Assembly: GCA_022605405.1 (NCBI GenBank)
Contig: JABYQQ010000014.1
Coordinates: 1,178,001 to 1,242,000 of the forward strand
Source: Earliella scabrosa
Taxonomy: Eukaryota > Basidiomycota > Agaricomycetes > Polyporales > Polyporaceae
Reading direction: 5' to 3'
Length of the DNA stretch: 64,000 nucleotides
In this document: one piece after another, positions 11,787 to 22,034 of the stretch
Layout: the number at the start of each line of letters is the position of its first letter
How positions within the stretch are numbered: position 1 is the first letter of the stretch
Notes under the pieces: generated by a model
Told to the model about the DNA's origin: nothing
The model's input: the letters and a program-made list of their open reading frames with translations, nothing else
Databases searched by the model: none
Program-made: the position numbers and the translations under genes

Positions 11787-12092
11787 AACGGTACGCTTTG
11801 AACGTGTAGGGGCAACAATGTGGTACAATACGCACCTCGCGCGGAGAAGGCATGTTGCCCAGCAAATGTGTGTGTCACCGCGAGAGTGCGAGATTGTCGT
11901 CTCTATATGCAGGAGCAAGAGAACAATGACATGAGCGCATTTAGACTAGCGTTGCAAGGTGAGCTGTGTTGGGATGGCAGACAGGGTGGTCGCGCGATGG
12001 CATCTGATAGGTACCACATGACATATACCAACCCGACATTCTACTCTATCAAAACCAAGCAAATGCAGCCCCGGGAGACCGGAACTACGATA

Positions 12093-12695
12093 CTAGGAAC
12101 CGGTCTGGCGCGGCGTGTCCGCTGGGAGAGCCCCCAGGCCAGGGAGAGCTCGAGATGGCTCCAGGGCGGAGAAATCGTCGAGCGGTTCCAGGGCTGGTAG
12201 ATCGTCAAGTACTTCTTGGATTGCGGAAGCGTCCTGTACGGACGTAGGAGCAGAACAGTCAACGGCAATAACGAGAGGATGGATGAAGAATGGCGGCACC
12301 TGCGGCTTGCACACAGTGGCATTGTCTGTAGTCACAATGCGACGGGCGGGGGTGAACGCCAAAGACCGACAATCAAACTCGTAAGACAGAAGCATAGTCG
12401 GCAAGGAATCGGTGACCTTGTGGCAGCAGGTTGGGTGAGATGGAGGCTGGAGATCAGATAAGCGACGCACCGATAATGAGTGCGCAATTTGCTGGTCTAT
12501 GCAATAGACGGGAGGAAGGTGCGAAGGGGAGCTGGGATCCTGTAGGGACGTCTGCAACCCTTGTTGACGTAGAGAGCATTGCTTGGAAGGTGCGGGGAGA
12601 TCGCCGGAGGGCGCCGGACCACTGGGCGTGGTAACCTTGCTAGAGTCGAAATGACCTTGCATGGCAGAGCAGAGATGGGGATGTAGCCAGCTCAT
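12093..12695 (-). CDS. Possible ORF, proline/serine-rich, unknown
   Basis: A 200-codon frame on the same strand as the dioxygenase gene, starting 147 bp after its stop. It begins MSWLHPHLC and ends in an acidic leucine-rich stretch (VLDDLPALEPLDDFSALEP). There is no known domain. It could be a separate small gene of the KDZ-type block, but composition alone gives weak support. Confidence 0.25.
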   Translation of the reverse strand: MSWLHPHLCSAMQGHFDSSKVTTPSGPAPSGDLPAPSKQCSLRQQGLQTSLQDPSSPSHLPPVYCIDQQIAHSLSVRRLSDLQPPSHPTCCHKVTDSLPTMLLSYEFDCRSLAFTPARRIVTTDNATVCKPQVPPFFIHPLVIAVDCSAPTSVQDASAIQEVLDDLPALEPLDDFSALEPSRALPGLGALPADTPRQTGS

Positions 12696-12841
12696 TCTTA
12701 TAGGGCACCACGCAAGGCATCGGTCAAGATCGCCGGACTAGTACCACTCCACTACTAGACCAACACGCTGTCTCCACGTGTACGACCCACAGATCCGCCC
12801 AAGGTCCCAAGAACGTGATAAACCAGGCATTGATACATAGA

Positions 12842-14591
12842 TTACAGATCTTTGGACGAAGCGCACTCAACGTCAGCCTCCTTCCACATCGCCTCATGGG
12901 TGAACGTCACGACAAAATGACGATCGCCAGACTCCCATTCGGGGACTCCGTGCAACAAGTCACGACCGCGGAAGAAAACCACATCTCCGGGCTGGAGACG
13001 GATCTCAAGACCAAGTTCGGGGAATCGGAAGCGTGCGTTAGTGAAGTTACCGAAGTAAACAATGCACGCCCATGCCCAATGAGGGTCCTGTTGGTCACGA
13101 TGGTCAGGAGACCAACGATTGAACATGACCTCCCGCCCTTCCCAAAGGTTGCGCCGGTCCAGGGCGGCGAAAGCGGCTTGGGACTTGTAGTTGGACAATC
13201 GGTGGTCGTACACCCGTTTGAGGAGACCGAACTGCAAAGGATCGATGCACGCCAAAGTGGACGTGCAATAGTTGTTGAGGAGCTCAAGATCGGCAAAGAG
13301 CTGCATCGCTCCTTCGAACGACTTGCCAGTCTTGCGTATATCCGACGCGACGACAGGGGGATCCTTCTGCCCTCGTAAAAGCTAAGAATGGGAGTGCGCA
13401 AGCAGTGTTCGCGACTCACGGAGCGTCCTATGGCGTGCCACAATGAGGCCACGCGAGTGCGTCCAGCCAAGTCGCCTGGTTTGTAGCAATTGGGGAAGTC
13501 GTTGGAGCCCTTGGTGTCGGGAGTGGTGGAATGACCCCAGCGTTCAATGGCAGCAGTTGCGGCTCTCTGGAGGACATCAGGGACGATCGCGCAACACTAA
13601 GACAGTACGTACCAACGACTCGCCTCGGAAAGCCTGGGGGAAGTGATAGGCAAGCGCCCATCCATCCTTGTCTACACCGCGACGAGCATGATCGCCCTTC
13701 CAAACTGTGCTAGGCTCGTCATCCAGATTGACGCCCTCAGCAGTGTGAGTCCCTTTGGGGTAATTGCGTTTGACTGCCTGAGCGAGAGAGAACTCCGGGA
13801 AAGTGGCTACGGAGGCACAGTCCTCAGCAGACAGGAACGAACGGCGGACGAGAGCACGCACAAGTGTTCTGCGGCAGGCGCGCAATCTCGACGTTTTTGA
13901 CGGCTAGGCGATCGAAGCCTGCAGTGAGCTGGCGCATGCGTTCCGCCGAGCTGAGACTCGACCAGGAATGGGTGTTGCTGAGACCGAGGTACGTGAGCAG
14001 AGTTGTAAGGATACGGAGAGAGGGACGGACCTGGCGTCCTGCGGGGGTTCCGTGAGCGCACTCATGGAGTCCCATTCAACCTCGTAGTTGTTGCGGGCAT
14101 CTTTGAGATATTGCGAAAGCAGCGCCTTCTTCTTGTTGGCCTGCGCGCTCGCCATAAATTCATCGGCCAGACGCAAAGCCTCGGCTTCTTGCTGCTTGAT
14201 GTATTTGCGGGCACTGATGCGAGGGTCCACGGCGGGAGCCGGGTGGACTGGGGTGCGCTCGCCCAAACGGAGGAGTTGTTTCGCCCGCACCTTGCTTGGG
14301 TGAGGCCGCTGAATGAAGTCGGACTTGGGCTCTCCCGGGAGGACAACGGCAACGGCAAGAACGCACCTGTGGATGCGATGAGCTGGAACGCCCGGCGAGG
14401 GTGCTCGGTGGGCGCACGCCCGACACTGAAAGAGGCGTGATGAACTTCGCTGGATGTCTCTCTAGAGGCAGTGCGCGACAGCGCACCGAGCGACGCTTGG
14501 TCGTAGGCGGGCGGCTAGCCGTGGCTCGGGCTCGAGACTCGAAAGCAGCCTGCGAGACGGCGTCTGAGGGGCGGGTGGGGAGGGAGTTCAT
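12842..14591 (-). CDS. TET/JBP-like 2-oxoglutarate/Fe(II) dioxygenase
   Basis: About five exons: 14591-14367, 14308-14031, about 13977-13613, 13566-13420 and 13381-12842. The last exon holds a double-stranded beta-helix dioxygenase core: HRD as the iron-binding HxD, FGNFTNARFRFPELGLEIRLQPGDVVFF, the distal histidine in LLHGV, and DRHFVVTF with the arginine expected to bind 2-oxoglutarate. This order fits fungal TET/JBP enzymes, which oxidise 5-methylcytosine in DNA and are known companions of KDZ transposons. The N-terminal part is basic and helical. The third exon needs either a one-base frame change near 13880 or a different upstream donor (GTATCC, about 14015) with an acceptor CTAG near 13908, so it may be damaged. 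All catalytic residues are present. Activity on DNA is inferred from the family. Confidence 0.72.
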
Positions 14592-15863
14592 CTTGACGGT
14601 ACGAGCGAGCGGGAAGGAGGCCAGCGGCAGCAGTGGGAGAGCGGGGAGCAGGAAGGCTGGATGACGGACGTCAGGAGCGAGAAGTGCGGAAGCGCGGCTT
14701 CGGGGAGCTCGGCAAGAAGAGCTCCTCGAACGGATGATACGCGGTCGACAAGAGCGCCGGAACGAGCGCCCGCCAGCACGTCTCTCTCTCGCCCTCCGGC
14801 GCCCTCTCTTCCTCGTGCACCTTCCCGACTCTATCCCACCAGCCGGGTTCACAGTTTGGGATGCCCATCAAGAGGACCGCCGGTTCCAGTGTCCAGGGGG
14901 CTTCACTTCCGCACCACCGACTCTATCCCGCCTCGCCGGGCTGCCGTTTGCGCAACGGCTCCATTTTTTGTCAGCGCGAGGCAGCACGGCATGTATACGG
15001 GCGTTGGTGAGTAGATTGGCCTCCGAACTCGCCGGCACGCTTGCTCACCTTGCTAATACACCCTAGGTCATACACTCTGTACTAGGTGAGCCTCTCTTCT
15101 ACTTAAGTTCCTCATGTCGACCGCGCAGGCCATGGAACGACCGCAACATGCAGGGGCGCGAAGCTGGAAGGGCGCACGCCAGCGGGGCATGGTGAAAGGG
15201 GCTGGCTGGCGGCGGGATGGTCTCCCAATTAGACCGACGGGTGCGCGCGCCGCAATGTTCGACTCAGGGTCGCATCGCGAAGGCGTGGAAGTCGTCCTAA
15301 CTTGGTGTTACGGCGACTTCGGCACCCGTCTGTCTTGATGCACCCGATTTGGCACGCGGTGAGTGCTCACACATGTTTATTGGGCGGGACGGTGATCGTT
15401 CACCACCCACGAACAGGCTCCAATGTATCATACATGGTAAACTAGCAATACTAAGACATGGTTCCGCTACATGGGCGGTCTGCAGGACGGTAAGTGCCCG
15501 CTACTGACACAGGAGACCGGGAAGAACGGGGAGAGAGCACGATGACGACGACGAAGATACAAGTATCGAACAGGGACAGGGGCACACCAACCAGCAGCAC
15601 GCCCGCGACAAGCAAAACGATGGCAAAATTGTAAAGCAGTCACGCGCCGGACTCAGCCAGTGTGGGAGGGAAGGAAAAGGGTGACGGAAGAAGGTGCGCC
15701 AAACAAACTTGGACAAGGGAAGAGGTGCTAAAGACGGACAGCAGGTACACAAGAGAGACGATGCAAAACGCAGGACAACAGCCAAGCCAACGCGAAAGGG
15801 GGGACGAAGGGGACGACGCAACATGTCTAAGACTCCAACGTGAGTAGCGTCCACATGACGTCT
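14592..15863. other. No gene seen
   Basis: Upstream of the dioxygenase gene and downstream of the cysteine-cluster gene. It holds only short frames without domain or splice support. It presumably includes the dioxygenase promoter. Confidence 0.5.
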
Positions 15864-16222
15864 TCATGACTTGCGAGTGCGTGGTTCTTTCTTGACGACG
15901 ACCCCGCTCTCCGTCTTGCGCTTCTTGGGAGGAGGCGCAGTCGGCATGACGGCTGAGGACGAGACGCGCGTGGTGTTCGACGGGCCGGCGACTGGGGCTT
16001 GAGTGGCGGAGAGGTCGATGTAGGGCACGGTGCGCGGGGTGGGGCTGACGGTGGAGGGCGTCCCCGAGCCTCCCCCGAGGCCGTGAATGTCCCCCGGTGG
16101 CATCTCCGTTGCGCGCATGCCGGGAGGCCCTCGACGACGCTTAGTGGTCCGTACTTCGGGGTTGACGGGTGCAGGCGCCGATGCGGCGGTCGGGTGGGGG
16201 ATGGGCTGGGGCGCCGATGCCC

Positions 16223-16283
<61 letters not shown>

Positions 16284-18520
16284 ACCCAGAGGGCTGTCGG
16301 CGAGAGTGGGGGTGACACCAAGGGGCACTGCTGAAGTGGATGCCAGCGCCGGGCCCATCGTCGGGCTGGTAGAGACGGCGGTGCGACCAACTGGAGCCGG
16401 CCAAGGGAGGTCTGGTCGCGCGGAGTAAGAGGTGGGCGCCATGAAGGAGAACCCTTGGAACATATTGCCGCCAGCTGGGGCCGGCATTGGCGGGAAGAGA
16501 CTGGAGGGTGTCAGTCCGGGGTTGTCGTCCCAGAGGCCTGCCGCCGGAGCCAGCACGGGCATAGCGCTGCCGGAGGCTTGAGTGGGCGAAGCCTGGGAGC
16601 GGGATCGTTGGACAATGTCCGCGGCCATCCGACTGGCCATCGCGGTGACCCGCGCCTGCAGTTCCGGAGGCAGGTCTGCGTCGGCAGGGGAGGGCAGGGG
16701 GGAGAAGTCAGGAATGTGCGGCGGACTGTACCACGTCATCCCCGGGTAACTGGGGCGGCGTTCCCGAGAGAGGCGGGGGCGATGGGAGCTGGCGCCGTAG
16801 TAGTCCAGCTGACGAGGCGTCATCCCAGACGGACTGTGGGAGCGAGGGACCCTCGTGTCGCCCTCGCGGTGAGCTGGAAGGGAGGGAGAGCGACGGCGGG
16901 AGGGCGACCGCCGACGAGGGGACCAGCGAGACGAGTAACGAGGAGACGGCGAGCGACGAGGAGGGGACGAGCGAGAGCGGCGCCGCCGAGGGGAGGAGCG
17001 AGGACGAGAGACCGACGGACGCCGAGCGTACTCTCGACGACGAGACGGGGTGCGACGACGAGTGTGCTCTCGACGAGGAGACCGCGAGCGACGACGAGGG
17101 GACTCTCGACGACGAGACCGAGAGCGACGACGAGGGGACTGCGAACCGCAATACGGCGAGCGCCCTCGGGACGGCGACCGACCTCGTGACTGCCAGGTCA
17201 CACCCCAAGACCCCGCCCGAGCGGAGGTATGGAGGGAGGGCTCTCGGGAGACGCAACGAGGGGATGGTTCGTCCCGAGCCGACGAGCGCGCCGCTGCACG
17301 AGGTGAGGGAGGCAGCGCGGGCTCGACGATGTGTTCCTCGTAGCCTTGAGGCGACACCGGGGCCTCGTAAGGTTGCTGAACGGGGGATCGCCACTGGTCG
17401 TACTCGGCGGGCGGGGCAACGGGCGGCGCCGGGGTGGGAGAGGCTGCTCTCACATCCTCCGGCGCATCGTCAGGCGCATCAGCGCGCGCATCATCGCCCA
17501 CATCATCGCCCGCATTGTCGCCCGCATCGTCGCCCGCATCGTCGCCCGCATGCTCAGGCGCAGGCGAGGCCGGCACTGAGCCAGCGTTGGTTTGCTCCTG
17601 CAGCGCGTTGTCCGCGGGCGGAGAGGCGTTGGCGGGCGTGGGGTCGAGGGGAGAGGCGTCAGGGGGTGAGCGCTCCGCCTGGAACTCGGCGATCCGCTGG
17701 GCTTCCAGCGCTCGGTGAGAGGGGGAGGGCCGGTAGACGGACTGCATCGAGCGAAGGTGCTCGATGCGCTCCCTGTACCGGGCGGCGTCCGGCGGATTGG
17801 ACACATCTTGAGGGTCTTCGAAGCGTTCGTCGGGCTGAAATCGGTCGTCGGGGGGCTCCTGGCTGCCTGCGACGGACGGCGGCTGCCACGATCCCTCCCG
17901 AGGTTGGTCGTTGGGGTCTCGCTGCAGCCGCGCCCAGCTGTCCATGTTCGTATAGATATGGGCGCGCATTGCCGCGACGTCGTTTTGGGTGAAGCGCACG
18001 CGGCCTTTGAGCTCGCGGATGTCGTGCTGGCGATAGTACTGATCGGTGGTGAGGTCCCGGAGGCACTCCAGGATGGCGTCCAGCGTGGTGACGGTCTGAC
18101 CCATCCACCAGCCGATCTTCTTGAGCATTTGAGGGACCTTGAGGTCCTCTGTGCTCGCCTCGATGCCTAGGGACTGGTTAGGGGACGACAGCGTGCAGAA
18201 GAATGATCCTACGTACCGACTCTGAGCGAACAATCCTTGTTGCTCGCGTTGCAACGAATGCACCGCGCCGTCTTCCGCCGGCGTTCACAAGTGTGCGCGA
18301 CCCCGTCGAGCGCGCACTGCACGCAGATTAATTTGCCCTCCGCGTTGTCCTTGCCCGTATTCTCCGCTTGCTGATCACCCGTCGTTGCAGGTTCGTCGTC
18401 GAACAGAAGTTGATCTTCTTGGGCGTCGGTGGCGGTGGACGGGACGTACGCGCTGCTGGAGGGAACAGGGTCCGGCTGGGCCTTCGCCTTGCCCTTGGAT
18501 TTCTTGCTGCTGGATGGCAT
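15864..18520 (-). CDS. Large disordered protein with six-cysteine cluster and RS-rich region
   Basis: Two exons, 18520-18217 and 18166-15864, joined by a 50-bp GTACGT...CTAG intron; about 868 residues. Exon 1 starts MPSSSKKSKGKAKA and ends in a cysteine cluster of spacing C-x2-C-x8-C-x8-C-x2-C-x6-C, close to the fungal Zn2Cys6 pattern. Exon 2 begins with a conserved-looking helical part (LKVPQMLKKIGWWMGQTVTTLDAILECLRDLT, in two stretches), then long low-complexity tracts: AGDD repeats, an arginine-serine region at about residues 400-530, a Pro-Ala run, and a basic C-terminus KKRKTESGVVVKKEP that could be a nuclear signal. It may bind nucleic acid in the nucleus; that is inference. I do not recognise the family. 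Similar genes are common as uncharacterised proteins in mushrooms. Confidence 0.65.
16231..16284. repeat. Hexanucleotide tandem repeat (GCCGGA)9
   Basis: Nine perfect 6-bp units inside the cysteine-cluster gene, encoding a Pro-Ala run on the minus strand. Copy number is likely to vary between strains. Confidence 0.9.
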
Positions 18521-19143
18521 CTGGGGAGAGAGGGAACGGTGAGTCAAGAGCGCACGCGGGAGAATGGCGAGGGTACATACGGTGGAACGAGAGCCGCGCG
18601 CCGTCACGAACGAGAAGGTAAGCAGGTGGGAGAGAGAGAGAAAGACGCGAGGAGCGACGGGCCTTTGGAAAGAGGGAGTAAGGACTTAAGCAACAGCGTC
18701 CCTCCCGAGAGCGCGACTGCAGCGGGGGCGGGGCGGGCGGCGCACGAAGCGCGGAGACCTGCGACGGACGGCGAAGTCACACAGAAAGGAAGATTGAGGA
18801 AATGAGGCCGGTACGTAACGTGCTCGTCCTGGGCTGCGTTGGGAGCCCCCCAACCCGCGTCCCCTACCTAGCTCGCTTGGGCGAGGCAGCCTGGTAAGTG
18901 CAGGTGACAAAAAATAGGTACTGCCGCGCGCGCGAAGGTGCGCGTGCCCTGGGGAGCGAGCGAGTCCGCGCGCGAACTCGCTCGCGACCTCGCGCGGGCA
19001 GGGTGACGCTGGGCTCCTCGTGAGCGCCCGTCAAACCTTATCGGACACATCCTGATGGCCGTATCTGCGCGATCTGGGCGGCTGCGACGGTGCTTCCTTG
19101 CCTCTCTCTCCTCCGGACGACCATCCCTCCCAACCCATCGCCC
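18521..19143. promoter_or_regulatory. Divergent intergenic region with GC-rich inverted repeat
   Basis: Separates two genes that point away from each other. At 18956-18985 there is a perfect inverted repeat with 10-bp arms (GCGAGCGAGT and ACTCGCTCGC) and a 10-bp loop, in a run of CG dinucleotides. It may be a regulatory or structural site; no function is known. Confidence 0.4.
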
Positions 19144-19611
19144 ATGAATCCCACCGCCTGCGAGACTGGCCTCCAAGAAGATATGGTCAACGTCATTCAG
19201 AAGGGGCTTCCACCTGGGAGTCGGGCGCTGACGGCCGCCCCGCCAGCTGCGACGAGTCAACCGCAGCACGCTCCCGACCCTGAGCTCTCGGGCGACACGG
19301 ATGGAAGCCCGGACGGTTCGGAGTCAGACTCCGATGACTCCTTCCCCGCTCCCGCCAGGGTCCTACACTACACCGACCTCCCGCTGCGCCTGTTTGGGTA
19401 CGCGCGATACCCAAGGCGCGTGCCGGAGAGCGCCGGACAAGATCCCCGCCGCGGCTGGCTGAGCACGGAGGAACTCCAGTACTACATCCGTGTGTCTCGG
19501 GCGGACACTGTACTCAACGTAAGTGCTGACCATTCATCGCGATAGACGAACGCTGACAGGGCGTAGATTCCGGTTACGATTGATGAGTGCAACGAAGAAA
19601 TCGTTCTTTAA
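19144..19611 (+). CDS. Short unknown protein, paralogous to the gene at 20.4-22.0 kb
   Basis: Exon 1 is 19144-19518 (MNPTACETGLQEDM...), exon 2 is 19567-19611, ending in TAA. The C-terminal half, DLPLRLFGYARYPRRVP...STEELQYYIRVSRADTVLN followed by IPVTIDE, matches DDLVYFYARWKGQPP...DREDLVYYLRVEAAS...HID followed by IPLMVTG in the neighbour. The intron falls at the same place in both. The reading frame ends just where an AT-rich island starts, so this copy may be truncated. No known domain. Confidence 0.5.
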
Positions 19612-20392
19612 GTACGACGTTCTCCGCCAAAATGTGTTACGGGAAGTTGTGCCCGTGAGAAAATAGTTCATACTCCGATTACACAGAGTAAGAGCAGAGT
19701 AAGCGCTGACATAAGCACTGGTAACAAAGTTTCTTACTGAGCCAACCCTAAACTGAGGTTAGCTGAGTCGCGCGGGAACCTGTTAGCCGCCCACAGCACT
19801 GCCACTATGTCTAGCTTTGCTTTTATCCTATACATTGCACATTGATACTAGTTACATAGTAATGGAAGATATAGGTGGGCTTGCATACATTAAAACGCAA
19901 AATAAGCGCCCAAATGGCCGAAAATCCGAAGCTTTCTGTGCCTCGCTTTCGACTGGGACACAGAAAGCTTCGGATTTTCGGCCGATGGTGCTCAGCAGTT
20001 CCTGGTCACATGACTTCTGACAATCTCAGATTGTAGCCATAAATGGTGGTAACAAAACGGTATATATCACTATATGTTTTTAATCAAAACTGTATGTGCT
20101 AGAGTCAAAATACAATTGCCCAAATCGGGAAGGATGGGCTGTTTTTCGCATCTCGTGGGCGCTCAACGGGCGCCTATGTTGCCAAATTCGGTAGGCATAG
20201 TCATAAATATTGACTTGAGTGTGTATCTCTGTCAGTTTCTAATCAATCAATGAAGTATTATATATCATTGAAACCGGAAAAATCAGCTCTGTTCAATGGA
20301 ACTGCTTTGAAGACATTCTAAATACAACTAAGGCAGATATTCACTGTTAACTAATCCCCACTCATCAATCGTACCCTGCCAGACATGGCTCA
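19612..20392. other. AT-rich island
   Basis: About 780 bp clearly richer in A and T than the surroundings, with no coding frame. It contains the hairpin at 19916-19983 and GCGCCC motifs. It lies between two related genes and looks like an inserted, non-coding repeat such as a MITE remnant; no terminal repeats were identified. Confidence 0.5.
19916..19983. repeat. Perfect 25-bp-arm inverted repeat (hairpin)
   Basis: Left arm 19916-19940 (GGCCGAAAATCCG...) and right arm 19959-19983 are perfect reverse complements with an 18-base loop. The structure could form a strong hairpin in DNA or RNA. Confidence 0.95.
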
Positions 20393-22034
20393 CTCCTCAA
20401 CAAGTCACAATCAAGGGTCCGGATCAACGTCAACGCGCCATCCTGCGCATGATCCACAACTTCTTGCACGATGAGGGAGTGGAGCTTCTGGCTCTTCCTG
20501 GGGACATCGCGCGCGCCCTTGACGACCTCGTCAACTTGCTGATCGTGTTCGCCGGCGACAAAGCATCCGGCTGCCGCTCGAGCCTTCTTCACGAGATGCG
20601 CGACGCCATCGAGCGGACGATCCCGTACGGCGCAGCGATTCCCTGGGACGTGCCCTTTATGGGACCATGGCTGGTACGCCTCGTGAGTTGGCTGCGAGAG
20701 AGAGCAGCAGTTCTGGTGAGTGCTCCGTGGTCCGGGGTTACCCGAGTTTACGCCAGCTTGCAAGGGCTGCACATTGGATCTCTTCGGGCCGGAGGTGCCC
20801 ATATCCAGCTACCACGACATGGAGAAGGCGTTCGTGTTGGTATGCAAGAAGGCACTATTCGTAAGTCGGGGTGTCCAGACCTACAACGCCGACGCCCCAG
20901 CCCCAGAGATGCCGGAGGAGCCGCTGCTGAGCGACCAGAGGTGGGACGAATGGGATGATGCGCCGCAGGGGGACTTGTGGGAGCCGACTGATCCCAGAGA
21001 GGGCGTGCAGCTATACGTATATAAACGCTCCGAACATTGTACTGTTCCCCAGCAGCAGCTGGGGATGCTCGGCGGTTGGTAGAGAATGACGTCACGATGG
21101 CTTGGTAGCACCGCCACCACGCGACCGAGGCCAGAGGCTTGACGACATCAACGTTGGCCCTCTCCCAACTCCCGATGAACACTACTACGCCGCGCTGCTG
21201 TCCCCTGAGCGTTCCGGAGCTAGGGGACGACCTCGTGTACTTCTACGCGCGTTGGAAGGGACAACCGCCGGCCTTCGGGGGAGGAGATCGTGAGGATCTG
21301 GTCTACTATCTGCGCGTGGAAGCTGCGAGCCCGGCCTACCGACCATTGTATCACATCGACGTGAGTACGGATGCATTGGAACGATTGGAGTTATAAACTG
21401 ACGCCCCGATAGATACCGTTGATGGTGACGGGGTTCACACTGAAAGACGAGCGGACCCTGAAGATACTCTACGGCGCGTGTGCGACGAAGGAGATCCTCG
21501 AGATCGGGGACAGCACACGAGCGGATGTGCTGGCAATCCTGAGCGTGATGCACGCCTTCTGCGCCGGACGGGGTGATCCATCGCGAGAGCGCGAATGGGG
21601 CGCGCGCGTGATCGCAGCGACACCTCTGGGTCGAGCGGACCCTCCGGTTGATCAGAAGGCCGATCTAGCGGCTTTGGCGAGCTGGGTGAAGTGGGCTGTG
21701 CCCTCCGATGTGCGTACGACTTGATCTTGTGGGTGTGACTGACGCTGACCGGGCCCGGCAGTCGTTGACGATACCTACGACAGAATTGACGGTTGACGAG
21801 CAAGAGAGTGTGGTGCAGGAGCTTCGCAATCGTTGGTGGAAGCGCCGCGTGGCCGTTCAAGCAAGCCCTTGCGACCAGGATGAACACGCGGTGGATGTCA
21901 AGCACGTGCCGATAGCGTACAAGCCCGTTGCAATGACGGTTCCGGGACGCACTGCGGTGGGTTTGGGCGCAATACACGTTGACGCCAGGGAGGCTGGGGA
22001 GATCGTCCTAGCCGGAGAGACCGCCCCAGCTTGA
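20393..22034 (+). CDS. Unknown multi-exon protein
   Basis: Exons by eye: about 20393-20716 (QRAILRMIHNFLHDEGVELLALPGD...), one from about 20760 to 21080 (CTLDLFGPEVPISSYHDMEKAFVLVCKKALF, then an acidic stretch), one covering about 21180-21360 with the paralogous DDLVYFYARWKG...LVYYLRV motif, 21413 to about 21708 (IPLMVTGFTLKDERTLKILYG), and a last exon of about 21762-22034 (SLTIPTTELTVDEQES...GETAPA). The last intron is GTGCGT...GCAG and keeps frame. The true start codon was not found. No known domain; a related short copy lies just upstream. Confidence 0.5.

Noticed and set aside
17460..17560. Repeats with CRISPR-like look (CGCCCGCATCGT units)
   Set aside because: In-frame coding repeats for AGDD in a eukaryotic gene; no spacers.
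16087..17992. Long plus-strand frames opposite the RS-rich gene
   Set aside because: Shadows of GC-rich low-complexity codons; the minus strand has the cysteine cluster, a clean intron and a continuous 767-codon exon.
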